From the NCBI GenBank assembly GCA_017434855.1, contig JAFRUA010000016.1:1-64000 (forward strand): a stretch of DNA of 64,000 nt, in the 5' to 3' direction. Source of the stretch: Clostridia bacterium (GTDB lineage: Bacteria; Bacillota; Clostridia; Oscillospirales; Acutalibacteraceae). A model generated the notes under the pieces. That model had not been told where the DNA came from and did not search any database. It saw nothing but the letters and a program-made list of their open reading frames with translations. Positions 1 to 9,757 of the stretch are shown piece by piece (position 1 is the first letter of the stretch; each line of letters starts with the position of its first letter). Made by a program: the position numbers and the translations under genes.

Positions 1-354
1 CAGGTGGCGGGAACCACGTCTTCCTGGGTTGTGGTGTTGTTGCCGGTGTGGTTGGTGGAATCAATCGCGATTTCCTTGCCCGGCGTTCTGGAGAGTTCGG
101 CGCCGCATTCGCAGGTCACAACCTCGGTGTAGCTGCCCTTGGCCATGCAGGTGGCGGGAACCACGTCTTCCTGGGTTGTGGTGTTGTTGCCGGTGTGGTT
201 GGTGGAATCAATCGCGATTTCCTTGCCCGGCGTTCTGGAGAGTTCGGCGCCGCATTCGCAGGTCACGACCTCGGTGTAGCTGCCCTTGGCCATGCAGGTA
301 GCGGGAACCACGTCTTCCTGTGTCGTGGTGTTGTTGCCGGTGTGGTTGGTGGAA
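1..354 (-). repeat. Tandem 147-bp coding repeats
   Basis: Units start at 1, 148 and 295 (the third is cut at about 354). The first two complete copies differ at very few bases, for example cac-a-acc versus cac-g-acc. Each unit encodes 49 residues beginning DSTNHTGNN and containing a TCxC-type cysteine pair. The array probably continues beyond the left edge. Confidence 0.95.
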
Positions 355-3300
355 TCCTTTTCTCCATATGCCTGATGGCAAACGTCGCAGACCGATTTTG
401 CCATGCAGGTCGCCGCGGTGCCGGCATGTGTGGTCTTGCCGTCGATCGCGTCGCAGTTTGCGCACTTGTACCAGTGGTGAGTGCTGTCGTACTGAAGATC
501 ATTGAAGGCGTGCGGGCCGGGGGTGCTGTCGTCCGTCGACGTCAACACGGTCGTTCCGTCGGCTGCGAAAAGCGTGCCGCAAACGCCGCAGGTGTAGTAG
601 GCCACGGTGCCCGTGGTCTGGCAGTTGGAAGCGGGAACCGCCGGAGTCAGCGCGCCAAGCTGATGCGCGCCGTAGGTGTTGTCGCTCAGGTCGGTCAGTT
701 CGTTCGTGCCGACTTCGTCATCGAAATCCTTTTCACAGACGCTGCAGTGGTAATAGGCAACCGTGCCGTAGTGTTTGCAGTCGGTGCCGGCCTCGGCGGC
801 GTGCGGCGTCATGGTGTGGCCGTTCGGGTCGCCGCTCGTGAACGTCTCGGCGCCCTTGTAGCCGCAGGTGCAGCTGTAGTAGTACGTCGCAGCATGCGTG
901 CAGTCCGCGTCGCTCGCCTTATAACCGGCAGTCGCGACCTCCTGATCGAACGTGTGCGCTTCGGACGCGAAGACCGGCGTCACGTCGGTGTCCTCCTGAA
1001 TGTTGGTGTAAGTCGTCCAGCCGGTGAAGGTGTAGTGGTTGTCCGCGTCGCTGTAATCGTCCAGATTGTCCGGCGGGGTGGCGTCTTCGCCGTAGGAAAC
1101 GTCCTGCGGGAAGCCGATCATGTTGCCGTCCTTGTCATAGAACGTCACGGTGTAGCTCTTGATCTCCCAACTGAACTGCGCGGTGTAGGTTTTATTGCCG
1201 GTGACAACGCCGACCATGGGATCCCAGCTATAGGTGGTGTAGTGGTACTGCGCATCGTCCTCTCTGGTCGGTGCCTCGCCGTCATAGCTCGGGGTTGCGC
1301 CGTAAGGCACATTTTCGTCCGTTTCCAGCTCGGTGCCGTCCCAGTTCTTCCAGACGATGGTGTAGGTGTTGATATCCGCATCGCCAAGGGTGATGGTGGT
1401 GTTGCCGGTGACGTTCGGCACGGTGTAGGTGATCACATCGCCGTCTTTGCTCGAGGTCACGGTGCCGGCGTTGGTCGCCGTGCAGGTCGGCGCGGCGCTG
1501 TCGGTGTAACCCTCGTCAAGCGTGATGCTGAACGTGACGTCGTCGCCGTGATTGACCTTTGCGGCGGGTTCGGTTGAAACGGTATAACCGCCGTCTTCAG
1601 CAGTGTTGAGCGTCACATCGTATTGGTCGATCTCCCACACCGCATACAGCGTGGCGTCGTCGTTGATGCTGCAGGTGTCGCCGGGCTGATACTCCGGTTC
1701 GGTGGCGTCGTCAGTCGTGGCCCAGCCGAGGAAATGATAATGCGCGCGGGTGGGTTCGTCTTCGGAAAGCGTGATCGAACGATTATAGAATTTCTCATGC
1801 TCAACAGTGGGCGCATTCTCGCCGCCGTTGGCGTCATAGTCGATCTTGTAAACGCCCTCAAAGTGGAGCTCATAGGAACCGGTCGGCACATTTCCGTTAT
1901 TGTCTGTTGAGTCATGGTAGGCCTTTGCGCCGATCAGGTACGTTGTGCCCGCCGTCAGCTCTGTCCGGATGAAGAAGTTACGGTTGTAGGTGCCGACAAA
2001 ATCGTGGTGGCTATTGCCGCCGTCATCGTCTGCAGTAATGTTTGTACCGTTTGCACGGTATGTATCGCTTTCATAGATCAACACGTAGGGATCAGGGTTC
2101 GAGTTCGATGTGCCTTCTACTACACTCGATGAAATACTGTAAATCAGATAATCCCGCGTCTTTTCCGGCGTATACGCAAAATACTGGATTTCAGAAGCCG
2201 TGCTGATCGTTACGGTATTGGTGCTGTCAAGCGTCAGCTCCGTCGGACTGTTCGGCGCCCACAGGGCGTAATAGGTCTTTGCCGAAGTCGGAACGGTGAT
2301 CGTGGCCGAAGCCAGCTTGTACAAGGATTCTTCGCCGGTTCCGCTGGTTGACCAGCCGACCAGCGTGTGGCCGGTGCGCGAAACGTTGGTTTTGTCCAGC
2401 TTCAGCGTATCGTAGCCTTTGGGCAGGTTATACTCTTTGCTTGTGCCGCCCGTGGCATTGAATGTCACCTTCACCGGCGTCGCGACCCGCACCGGTGTGT
2501 CGCCGGAAGAGGAAGCAGAATATGCATCGACTTTGAAATAATAGACCGTGCCTGCGGTCAGCGTCATTTCGTCATAGACCTGATAGCCCAGACCGAGCAA
2601 TTGTCTGATGTAATAATCGCCGTCATCCTGTTCGCGGGAAGCCGAAGTGGCAGCATCCTCATACAGCTCATACTGCGTATCATAGTCGGCATGGGTGAAG
2701 AAGATGTAGCTTTTGGTCGTGGACGGCGTAAAGGAGAACCAGACCTCGCCGCCGGCAGCAAGGATGCCCGTGACGTCCGTATCCAGCGTCAGAGGAATCG
2801 CAAAGCGCAGATTGTTCTTGGCGGTGGTCAGGTTGGTCACTGCCGTGTCGATCTGAGACTGCGTGGCCGCCGGATTACCGAGGACAGTTTCTGCCGCCTT
2901 CAGCGCGTTCTCATAGGTCGTCCAGCGGGAGCCGGTATAATACGGCTGCATATATTTGCCGACGCATTCATTGACAAGGGAACGCAGGTTGGCCTTGGTG
3001 ACGGTGGTGATTTTCAGCAGCACCATTGCACAAGAGATCGCGTAGGAAGATTTATAGCAACCCGAAGCACATCCACGAAAATACTGAATCGTGGTAGCGC
3101 CGGAACCGGAAACCGCAACGCTGATCGGGCTCAGATACTTTTTGCCGACGTCGTCAGTGCTGCCGTCAATGTTGCTGCCCTGTGCGTCGCCGCCAAGCTG
3201 CGGCGTAGAAGCGCCGCTGCTTTCCCACAGTACGGTGCCGTAGGAGTTTTGGTCAGAACCATATATTTTTTTCATTTTGCTGTCGCTTCTCCAATAGGAG

Positions 3301-4367
3301 TGCTTCAAAATATCAGTTGAGTCAACAACGAGGGTTGCCGAGCTAAGATTATTGGGATTCGACACCTTGCTTGTGCAGTTGGAAACATATGAGTGTCGTC
3401 TTGAATTAGTGTTTTCATAGTCTGTGACCAAAAATCCAAGCTTCAAATTCGGAAGCTGGCTGGTATTGGAGTATCTTGAAGTATCAATAATCACTTCGGC
3501 TGGGGTCTTATTGCATGCGATATGACCGGTCCAATCGCTGTTGTTGCCGTAATCCTCGGATGCAACACAATTGCATGCGGCAAAGGATTTTGTTGCTCCG
3601 GTGAAGGGAGATGAACCCCCGCTGTAACTGCCGGGTTGATTGTCATCCGGAACCGAGACGCCGTTCACCAGGGGGTCAAGCATTCGACCGTCGATATTTT
3701 GATAGTTATAAGAGTCGGCACTGTGAAATGAATCTATACTGCTCATCGTTGATGCGGCCGTCGTCTGGGCGCCCTGGATATAAATCAAGCTGGAGGCGTA
3801 TGCTGCATTATAGTTGTTATCGCTATAACCCGTCATACCGTGCGCCGTGACGTTGCGGTTCGGGGCATAGGCCACGGAATAGGCCGTGGCGGTGAAGGTG
3901 CCCTTGTCGGTGGTGAACGTGACCGTCCACGGCACCAGTGCGGTCGCGTTCATGTTGATTGCGCTGGAAAGCGCGCCACCGCTGATGATCCCTTTCAGCT
4001 CACCGTTGGTGGAAGACGTCTTGGAAAGCGACGGACTGACGCACCCGCAGGTCAGGCTTGTGACCGCAGTCGCAGTATCGCATTTGAAATAGTACCACGC
4101 GGAGGTGTCGCCGTTCGACGCGGTCAGGCTGCCGTTCACAGACTGCGCGCGGTCAACATAATACTGGAACGTCTTGTTGTCCGCCGGGTTCAGATAGATC
4201 GTCTCCGGCACATAGAAGGTGAACGTCGGCAGATCGCTCTGCTGCGTCACGGCCGCGCTCGCCTGCGGCAGCGTTTCCGGCGCAACAAACACCCACGCCG
4301 TCAGGATCATCAGCAGGCTCATGACCACGGCAAGCGATCGCCGAAGGGTCGATTTGGTTCGGTTCAT
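1..4367 (-). CDS. Giant secreted multidomain repeat protein (C-terminus outside window)
   Basis: The ATG lies after an AAAGGAGG ribosome site and the frame stays open to the window edge, giving at least 1455 residues. Residues 1-35 form a signal peptide ending near ASAAV. Visible modules, by rough residue: a 160-460 region of no recognised fold; a FIVAR-like three-helix segment at about 462-515; two PPC-like beta domains (about 525-617 and 705-830); Listeria-Bacteroides/InlB-type repeats (about 633-700, 836-905, 996-1066, 1070-1134) with the typical hydrophobic-GW and Y-A-W endings. From about 1140 come small modules with CxC or CxxC pairs next to Tyr and His. From about 1337 there are 49-residue tandem repeats. 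The architecture is that of a cell-surface adhesin or glycan-binding protein; the anchor would lie off the left edge. The function is inferred from domain type only. Confidence 0.85.
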   Translation of the reverse strand, partial: MNRTKSTLRRSLAVVMSLLMILTAWVFVAPETLPQASAAVTQQSDLPTFTFYVPETIYLNPADNKTFQYYVDRAQSVNGSLTASNGDTSAWYYFKCDTATAVTSLTCGCVSPSLSKTSSTNGELKGIISGGALSSAINMNATALVPWTVTFTTDKGTFTATAYSVAYAPNRNVTAHGMTGYSDNNYNAAYASSLIYIQGAQTTAASTMSSIDSFHSADSYNYQNIDGRMLDPLVNGVSVPDDNQPGSYSGGSSPFTGATKSFAACNCVASEDYGNNSDWTGHIACNKTPAEVIIDTSRYSNTSQLPNLKLGFLVTDYENTNSRRHSYVSNCTSKVSNPNNLSSATLVVDSTDILKHSYWRSDSKMKKIYGSDQNSYGTVLWESSGASTPQLGGDAQGSNIDGSTDDVGKKYLSPISVAVSGSGATTIQYFRGCASGCYKSSYAISCAMVLLKITTVTKANLRSLVNECVGKYMQPYYTGSRWTTYENALKAAETVLGNPAATQSQIDTAVTNLTTAKNNLRFAIPLTLDTDVTGILAAGGEVWFSFTPSTTKSYIFFTHADYDTQYELYEDAATSASREQDDGDYYIRQLLGLGYQVYDEMTLTAGTVYYFKVDAYSASSSGDTPVRVATPVKVTFNATGGTSKEYNLPKGYDTLKLDKTNVSRTGHTLVGWSTSGTGEESLYKLASATITVPTSAKTYYALWAPNSPTELTLDSTNTVTISTASEIQYFAYTPEKTRDYLIYSISSSVVEGTSNSNPDPYVLIYESDTYRANGTNITADDDGGNSHHDFVGTYNRNFFIRTELTAGTTYLIGAKAYHDSTDNNGNVPTGSYELHFEGVYKIDYDANGGENAPTVEHEKFYNRSITLSEDEPTRAHYHFLGWATTDDATEPEYQPGDTCSINDDATLYAVWEIDQYDVTLNTAEDGGYTVSTEPAAKVNHGDDVTFSITLDEGYTDSAAPTCTATNAGTVTSSKDGDVITYTVPNVTGNTTITLGDADINTYTIVWKNWDGTELETDENVPYGATPSYDGEAPTREDDAQYHYTTYSWDPMVGVVTGNKTYTAQFSWEIKSYTVTFYDKDGNMIGFPQDVSYGEDATPPDNLDDYSDADNHYTFTGWTTYTNIQEDTDVTPVFASEAHTFDQEVATAGYKASDADCTHAATYYYSCTCGYKGAETFTSGDPNGHTMTPHAAEAGTDCKHYGTVAYYHCSVCEKDFDDEVGTNELTDLSDNTYGAHQLGALTPAVPASNCQTTGTVAYYTCGVCGTLFAADGTTVLTSTDDSTPGPHAFNDLQYDSTHHWYKCANCDAIDGKTTHAGTAATCMAKSVCDVCHQAYGEKDSTNHTGNNTTTQEDVVPATCMAKGSYTEVVTCECGAELSRTPGKEIAIDSTNHTGNNTTTQEDVVPATCMAKGSYTEVVTCECGAELSRTPGKEIAIDSTNHTGNNTTTQEDVVPAT

Positions 4368-4436
4368 AATGAGTCCTCCTTTAAAATGAAGTGATGATGG
4401 TTTTCTTACCGCAAAAGGGTAGACGTATACAAGGTT

Positions 4437-4465
4437 ATTTTACCTCTGTTTTCAGAAAAAGTCAA
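4437..4465 (-). promoter_or_regulatory. Sigma-A promoter for the surface protein
   Basis: On the minus strand, TTGACT (4460-4465) and TAAAAT (4437-4442) are separated by 17 bp, about 70 bp upstream of the surface-protein ATG. Confidence 0.7.
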
Positions 4466-4487
4466 TAGAAAAATTGCACACATTAAA

Positions 4488-4527
4488 AGAAAAAAGTGCA
4501 CGTCGACCAAACCGGATCGACGTGCAC
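4488..4527 (-). terminator. Rho-independent terminator of the transporter operon
   Basis: Perfect 11-bp stem (4496-4506 with 4517-4527), followed in the minus direction by a T-rich tract. It sits just after the stop of the GPH symporter gene. Confidence 0.85.
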
Positions 4528-4542
4528 AGGTAGATTGACAGG

Positions 4543-6066
4543 TTACTGCGCGGCGGCGTTTGCTTCTTCGGTATAAGCGTGGATGCGCTTTTCACGCATT
4601 TCCGCCAGTTCCAGATACATCTGCGCCTCACGCGTTTTGTTGAGCGGCCAAAGCATCTTCGGCACGATGCCCAGAATGCTGGTCACAAACGGCACGACCG
4701 TCGCCAGCGCAAACAGCCAGAACTTGGTGCTGTCGCTCTGGGTACCGATCTTGGCGCCCTGCACATAACCGATCTTTTTCATGACCAGCAGGCGGATGGA
4801 CGTCATGCCGACGTTTTGCATCTTGATCACCAGGCCCTTGGCAACGCTGGTGGTCGCCTCCATACGGATGCCGTGCTTCCATTCGCAGAAGTCCATCGCC
4901 TGGTTCCAAAGGTCGGCGTTGATGACCTTGTTGACGCCGAACAGCATCTTTGACAGGAATTCGCGCACACCGTACGCGACCAGCATGGGTCCGACCTTGG
5001 TATAATTCTTTTTATACATACCGAACAGGAAGAACCCGAGGGTACACATGTCGCCGTAGAAATCGGCGCCCACCCAGATGAAGCGGGAGGAGAAGCGTTT
5101 GCGCAGCGGGGCCACAAACGCATAGCTGATGGAGCCGACCGGGCCGGAGATGCCGCTGACCAGTGCTTTCAGCGTGTTGATCATGTGGTTGCCGCCGAAA
5201 ACGTCGATCCAGTAGTTGTTTTCATCCGTACCGACGCCGAAGCCGGCCAGGAACTCGGACAGGCACATCAGCAGCACCGGATAGTTGGTGAACACCGCCT
5301 TCATCCCTTCGCGGACATTCGGCTTTTCGATGGACTGCGGCACGCGCTCCTTGGACTGCAGGAAGAACCAGAACGTAAACGCGGACGAGACGACGGCGCA
5401 GCCGACGCCCATGCCCATGAAGATGGAGCGCATCTTGACGCCCCACCGACCGGTGGAAACCAGGTCATACAGGAAGCCCATGATGTAACCGGGCATATCC
5501 TCGCCCATGTAGCCCGTGAGCAATTCCGCCAGGGTAATCAAACGCACACGTTCGTTCGGGTTCGGCGTGATGGTCGACATATAGCCGCCCTTGGCAAGGC
5601 CGGTCAGGGTGGTGGACGTTTCGTTGATGACGCCGAAGACGAAGTAAAAAATCAGCTTTGGCACAAACGTCCCCGACGTGTTCGGGAAGAAGTACGGCAG
5701 GAACCAGTACAGCAGACCGAACAGCGACAGCGGAATCTGCAGCATGACCAGGTACGGGCGGAACTTACCGATCCGGGTGCGGGTGTTGTCAACCACCGCG
5801 GCAAGGATGATGTCGTTGAAGACGTCCCAGATGCCGGTGAAGATGTTGACGATGGCATTGATGCCGAAGTCGATCTTGACAACGTCCCAGATGTAACGGG
5901 TGCTGAAGCCGTTGATGTTGAACGTGTTGGACCAGTCATTGAAGAGGTACGCAATCGTCTCTTTGGTACCGACATAGTTGTAGCTGCGATAGATGTTATC
6001 TTTTTTTCGGTTGTCGATCTCACTGTCGACATTGAGCGCTTCCGTGCTCTTAAGGTCTTCAGCCAT
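4543..6066 (-). CDS. GPH-family sugar:cation symporter (MFS)
   Basis: A 507-residue membrane protein of the glycoside-pentoside-hexuronide:cation symporter family (MelB-like). It shows the family hallmark DNTRTRIGKFRPY after the third helix, with about 12 hydrophobic segments and a cytosolic, charged C-terminal tail. It would import a glycoside or sugar acid with a cation; the substrate cannot be read from the sequence. The start follows a strong GGAGGTGA site. It is the last gene of a four-gene operon and overlaps the preceding gene by 8 bp. The N-terminus has a charged extension of about 35 residues before the first conserved segment, which is slightly long for the family. Confidence 0.85.
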   Translation of the reverse strand: MAEDLKSTEALNVDSEIDNRKKDNIYRSYNYVGTKETIAYLFNDWSNTFNINGFSTRYIWDVVKIDFGINAIVNIFTGIWDVFNDIILAAVVDNTRTRIGKFRPYLVMLQIPLSLFGLLYWFLPYFFPNTSGTFVPKLIFYFVFGVINETSTTLTGLAKGGYMSTITPNPNERVRLITLAELLTGYMGEDMPGYIMGFLYDLVSTGRWGVKMRSIFMGMGVGCAVVSSAFTFWFFLQSKERVPQSIEKPNVREGMKAVFTNYPVLLMCLSEFLAGFGVGTDENNYWIDVFGGNHMINTLKALVSGISGPVGSISYAFVAPLRKRFSSRFIWVGADFYGDMCTLGFFLFGMYKKNYTKVGPMLVAYGVREFLSKMLFGVNKVINADLWNQAMDFCEWKHGIRMEATTSVAKGLVIKMQNVGMTSIRLLVMKKIGYVQGAKIGTQSDSTKFWLFALATVVPFVTSILGIVPKMLWPLNKTREAQMYLELAEMREKRIHAYTEEANAAAQ

Positions 6067-7201
6067 TTGTATTCACCTCCAGTTGCAGATCCGTGACATA
6101 GACAAGCATCGTGTCCGTATATTCATGGCCCAGATAGCTCAGGACCACGGTGACTGTCACGGGCTCCTCTGCCGCGCTCTTCGCGATCATCAGGCCGTCG
6201 TCGTGAACCTCCAGCGCATCCGGATTGGAGCAGGTGGCCTTTGACGTGAAGTCGTCGTCGGTCGCGTCGGGCTTCAGGTTCAGATGCAGCGGCATGTATT
6301 CCTCATCGCCGGGCTTCATCGCAACCTGACGCTGGGTGAAGTATGCGCCGTAATAGTTGAAGGACGCCGTCTGGGTCGTCACATACGGCACCGTGATCGT
6401 GGCCTTGCCGTCGTCGGTCAGGGCACGGTAGGCGTCGGTCAGCGTTGTCGCCGCCGTCACCTGAAAGCTGCGTGTATACGCCACGTCGTTCAGGTGGCCG
6501 TTGGTCCGGTTGACACTGAAACGGACGCTGACGCTCTGCGGCTCGATTTTGATTTCATCCACGGTTGCGGCAGAGGCAAACAGGTCTGTGATCCCTTTAT
6601 AAATATCGCTTTGCTTCATGGCTTCCACGTCCGCAACGGAAGGATCGATGTTGAACGTGATGATGTAATTGTCGCCCTCTTCCGCGCCTTCCGCAGAAAG
6701 CACGTTTGATTTTTCCAGCGGCAGCTCGGGAACCGTTTCGGCATACAGCGGCGCGATCTGGCCGGCCGCGTTATCACGGATCAAGCCGGCAAGCGCATTG
6801 TCCGCCGGGCGGAACGGTGTGACCAGTTCCCCGGCCAGGCTCACCGCGGTGCCCCAGCCGTGCGTCACGTCGTCGGCTGTGGTTGCCGTTTCATACAGCT
6901 CTGCGGAAAATGCGAGCAGCGCGTCCTCCCCTTCCGGAAGTTCCACGATAGAGGGACGGGGCGCTTCCGGCGGCATCTCAAAGGTCTTTTTAACGCCTTC
7001 TTTTTTCAGATACAACGCGCCCAGCCCCAGGCACAGGCCGATCATCGCCAAAACGAACAAGGTCCAAAGCAGGGCCTTGACGCCCTTTTTCATCGGTTTC
7101 TTTTCTTTCTTGACCGCTTTTTCTTCATCGACCTTTACGGTCGGCGCTTCATCGACTTTTACGGTCGCTTCTTCTATATTGCGTTCTTTTTCGTTTTCCA
7201 T
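6059..7201 (-). CDS. Single-pass membrane protein with large ectodomain, unknown function
   Basis: A 380-residue protein of no recognised family. ATG 7201 was chosen because GAGGGGTG lies 8 bp upstream; an in-frame GTG at 7210 is too close to that site. Residues 1-38 are highly charged and repeat VKVDE, then a single membrane span covers about 40-60. The remaining 320 residues are outside the membrane and rich in Thr/Val/Asp. The last 80 residues resemble an Ig-like/Big beta sandwich. It starts 5 bp after the zinc-ribbon gene ends and overlaps the symporter by 8 bp, so it should be co-expressed with them. A role as an envelope partner of that operon is inference. Confidence 0.7.
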   Translation of the reverse strand: MENEKERNIEEATVKVDEAPTVKVDEEKAVKKEKKPMKKGVKALLWTLFVLAMIGLCLGLGALYLKKEGVKKTFEMPPEAPRPSIVELPEGEDALLAFSAELYETATTADDVTHGWGTAVSLAGELVTPFRPADNALAGLIRDNAAGQIAPLYAETVPELPLEKSNVLSAEGAEEGDNYIITFNIDPSVADVEAMKQSDIYKGITDLFASAATVDEIKIEPQSVSVRFSVNRTNGHLNDVAYTRSFQVTAATTLTDAYRALTDDGKATITVPYVTTQTASFNYYGAYFTQRQVAMKPGDEEYMPLHLNLKPDATDDDFTSKATCSNPDALEVHDDGLMIAKSAAEEPVTVTVVLSYLGHEYTDTMLVYVTDLQLEVNTNG

Positions 7202-7206
7202 GCATC

Positions 7207-8058
7207 TCACCCCTCTTCTTCCAAGGTGTGCTCCAGCGCCTTCATACGCGCCTCGTACTCTTCCTTGCTCTCAAACACGGGCAGCGACAGGTCGTCCAGA
7301 TTCACTTCGCCCTTGCGGACCTTTTTGAGCAGTTCTTTCCGCTTCGGATCATACTCGCGATAAGTCGGCTCCACACCTTTTTTCAGCATGACGTGGTTCA
7401 GCAGGAACAGCACCAGAAAAACCGCAAACGCCGCCGCGCCGCCAAAGCCGAAGTGATCGCTCGCGACCGGTGATTCCGGCGTCTTTTTGACCAGAATGAT
7501 CGCGGCGATCTGCACCGCAGCCGAAGCCGCCATGCCGACGACCGACATCACGCGCATGAATTTGGTGCTGCGCGTCAGGTTCAGAAAGCCGAGCAGGAAC
7601 GCCGCAAAGATCACCAGGCTGATCACCAGCAGCACGCAAAGGAGGATCAGGCAGGTGGTGGCCGTTTGGGTCTGCTGTGCAAGCAGCGTGCTGTTTTTCA
7701 GGTCAGACAGCCGGCCCAGCGTTCCGTTTGTCATCATCTGGATCGCTCCGATCAGCCCGGCAGAGATCCCTCCGCCAAGCAGCGGCAGATTGAACGTCAT
7801 GCTGCCGACGGGAACCATCAGCACGCACACCGAGGCAATCACGGCGATCATCCGAAGGATCGCCAGCTTTCCGCCGATGAAATTGGACTTGATGCGGGCA
7901 ATCACCATCCGCGCCGCACCGGCTTCCAGCTCGGTCCGCTTTGCGTCGCGGGCCAGCAAGGTATCCTGCGAATAATAGAAGATGTTGACGCCGCAGTGTT
8001 TGCAGTTGGGTTTGAGATCATAGAACGGGATCTCGCCCCCACATTTGGGACATTTCAT
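7207..8058 (-). CDS. Zinc-ribbon integral membrane protein
   Basis: A 283-residue protein with an N-terminal zinc ribbon (C3, C6, C19, C22), then an amphipathic linker and about four hydrophobic segments between residues 62 and 245. It ends in a charged cytosolic tail of about 50 residues. The start is preceded by GGAAAGGTG. It begins 25 bp downstream of the metallophosphoesterase gene and is followed 5 bp later by a single-pass membrane protein. Such double-zinc-ribbon-like membrane proteins are common in gut Clostridia and have no assigned reaction. I see no catalytic motif. Confidence 0.7.
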   Translation of the reverse strand: MKCPKCGGEIPFYDLKPNCKHCGVNIFYYSQDTLLARDAKRTELEAGAARMVIARIKSNFIGGKLAILRMIAVIASVCVLMVPVGSMTFNLPLLGGGISAGLIGAIQMMTNGTLGRLSDLKNSTLLAQQTQTATTCLILLCVLLVISLVIFAAFLLGFLNLTRSTKFMRVMSVVGMAASAAVQIAAIILVKKTPESPVASDHFGFGGAAAFAVFLVLFLLNHVMLKKGVEPTYREYDPKRKELLKKVRKGEVNLDDLSLPVFESKEEYEARMKALEHTLEEEG

Positions 8059-8083
8059 CTTGTTTCACCTTTCCTTTCTTCTT

Positions 8084-9526
8084 TTATTTCAAATCGATGC
8101 AGATCGCATCGTCACTTCCGGTCCGGTTGTTATAGAGGAAATCCTCCGCCATCTCCGCCAGCGAAGAGCCGGGCGGGATCAACTTTTGCACCGCCTCGAT
8201 CTTGTGCTTCTGCACCATGCGGTCCAGCCGCGCCGCCGCGCCGTGCAGGGCGATGTATTCCACCGTGTCGGGCGTAAAGGGCGCGTTGCCGGGATAGATG
8301 TGGCGGCAAATCTCAAACGCGACGTCCATCAGCGGCGTTTCCTTCGCCGCCTTCTTTTGCGCGGCGGTCAGCGTCCTCCACGTTTTGCCGAGTTTTGCCG
8401 CAAACGCCAGCTTTCGCTTCGATGCAAAGCGCAGTCCCAGCTTTACCAGACGCTTGTGCGCACGCAGTTTGTCTGCCGGAAGAACGCCGTCCGTTTCATC
8501 CAGGAACCGGTCAAAATCGGTTTTGACCAGCGGGAAGCACTTCTCAACCCGGCCGGCAAAGTTGATGCCGTACAGATACTCGAACACCGACTGCCCGCCG
8601 GTGTCCACGCCGGTGATGTGGTCCAGCGGCACGCTGGTCACGTCGCAGACGCCCTGTTCCGGGTCCACGGTGACGCGGCGCATCTTGCCCGCGGCGTTCA
8701 CCGCCGCAACGGTGGCAACATCCACAAACCAGCGGCCCTGCGCATCGGTGTATTTGCGGATGCTCTGCACATGGGTGTGGCCGGTGAAGACCACGCGCAC
8801 GCCCTCTTCACACATCAGCTTCCACAGCTCGCGATAGCCGCCGTACAGCTCATAGTCCGCCATGTGGCGAAAGACCTCCCACGGTGCGATCACCGGATGA
8901 TGGACCGCCAGCAGGATGTAGTCGCCCGCTTCCTTTGCCGCGTGTATTTCATCGGTCAGCCAGCGCACGCCCGCTTCAAACAGACCGCAGTGACTTCTGC
9001 CGTTGCCGTTGTCAACGATCATGCAAAGGCGCACGCCCGCGCCAAGCTGCACCACATAGGAGCCGCTTTCACTGTCGACAGACAGCGCCTGCTTCGGGCC
9101 GTAATCGGCATAGAAATCAAACAGGTCCTTGCGCAGCATCATCGGGATCGGTTCTGTTCCGGTGGCGGTATAGCGCACCGCGTTGTGCGAAAAGCACTCG
9201 TCCTCTCCGTTCGGGCTGCAATAGTCGTGGGTTGCCGTGGTCACATAGACCTTTTTGCCGGCGGCGGTCAGCTTTTCCAGCCGGGCGCGGAACTCCACGT
9301 GCGAATTCATATCGCCGTCATCCACATTGTCGCCGGTGAAAAGCACCGTATCGACCGTATCGTCGGCCAGGATCATTTCGATGAACGTATCCAGAATCTC
9401 GGGCGACAGCTTCAGCGCAATCTGGTCGCCGCGTTCCCGCCGTGTGAACGGCCCGCCCTCGACCCAGTTCTGTTTGGACACATAGTGGGTATCCGTCAAA
9501 AGATAAAACGACGTCGGTTGTTTCAT
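8084..9526 (-). CDS. Calcineurin-like metallophosphoesterase
   Basis: A 480-residue protein of the calcineurin-like phosphoesterase superfamily. It has the metal-binding series DTHY near residue 13, GDNVDDG near 65, a TATHDY block replacing the usual GNH(D/E), HHPV and GHTH. The second signature is therefore unusual: H-D follows T-A-T instead of G-N. There is no signal peptide, so it should be cytosolic. ATG 9526 was chosen because GGGGAG sits 7 bp upstream; an upstream ATG at 9550 has no ribosome site. It is the first gene of the four-gene minus operon. About 200 extra C-terminal residues follow the catalytic domain. Substrate unknown. Confidence 0.8.
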   Translation of the reverse strand: MKQPTSFYLLTDTHYVSKQNWVEGGPFTRRERGDQIALKLSPEILDTFIEMILADDTVDTVLFTGDNVDDGDMNSHVEFRARLEKLTAAGKKVYVTTATHDYCSPNGEDECFSHNAVRYTATGTEPIPMMLRKDLFDFYADYGPKQALSVDSESGSYVVQLGAGVRLCMIVDNGNGRSHCGLFEAGVRWLTDEIHAAKEAGDYILLAVHHPVIAPWEVFRHMADYELYGGYRELWKLMCEEGVRVVFTGHTHVQSIRKYTDAQGRWFVDVATVAAVNAAGKMRRVTVDPEQGVCDVTSVPLDHITGVDTGGQSVFEYLYGINFAGRVEKCFPLVKTDFDRFLDETDGVLPADKLRAHKRLVKLGLRFASKRKLAFAAKLGKTWRTLTAAQKKAAKETPLMDVAFEICRHIYPGNAPFTPDTVEYIALHGAAARLDRMVQKHKIEAVQKLIPPGSSLAEMAEDFLYNNRTGSDDAICIDLK

Positions 9527-9675
9527 GCAAAGTCTCCCCTCTTCGGGCATAGTTACACCAATACACTATAACTATACAGCATGTTGTCCAACAAATGTCC
9601 AACAAAATCGAAGATTTTTTATGAATCTTTTGTAAACTTTTTGAAGTCATCAGAAAAAATCTTGTGTTTCCACCC

Positions 9676-9705
9676 TTGTCACCGCTGCCCGGTCTGTGAT
9701 ATAAT
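9676..9705 (+). promoter_or_regulatory. Sigma-A promoter for the exported phosphoesterase
   Basis: TTGTCA (9676-9681) and TATAAT (9700-9705) are spaced 18 bp apart, about 50 bp before the ATG at 9758. The rest of the 231-bp divergent gap 9527-9757 is AT-rich and holds a 12-bp direct repeat (tgtccaacaaa, twice, around 9591-9614) that may affect the minus-strand operon. Confidence 0.7.
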
Positions 9706-9757
9706 GACATTGAACAGGCGCCCGCCCTGTCATTTCTTATCAAGGAGGTCCATCCCC

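Noticed and set aside
1..354. CRISPR array
   Set aside because: Repeats are 147 bp, contiguous and coding, with no spacers.
48..1577. 509-residue open frame on the plus strand
   Set aside because: It is antisense to the surface-protein repeats and mirrors their 147-bp period; no ribosome site, and the composition is that of a GC-rich shadow frame.
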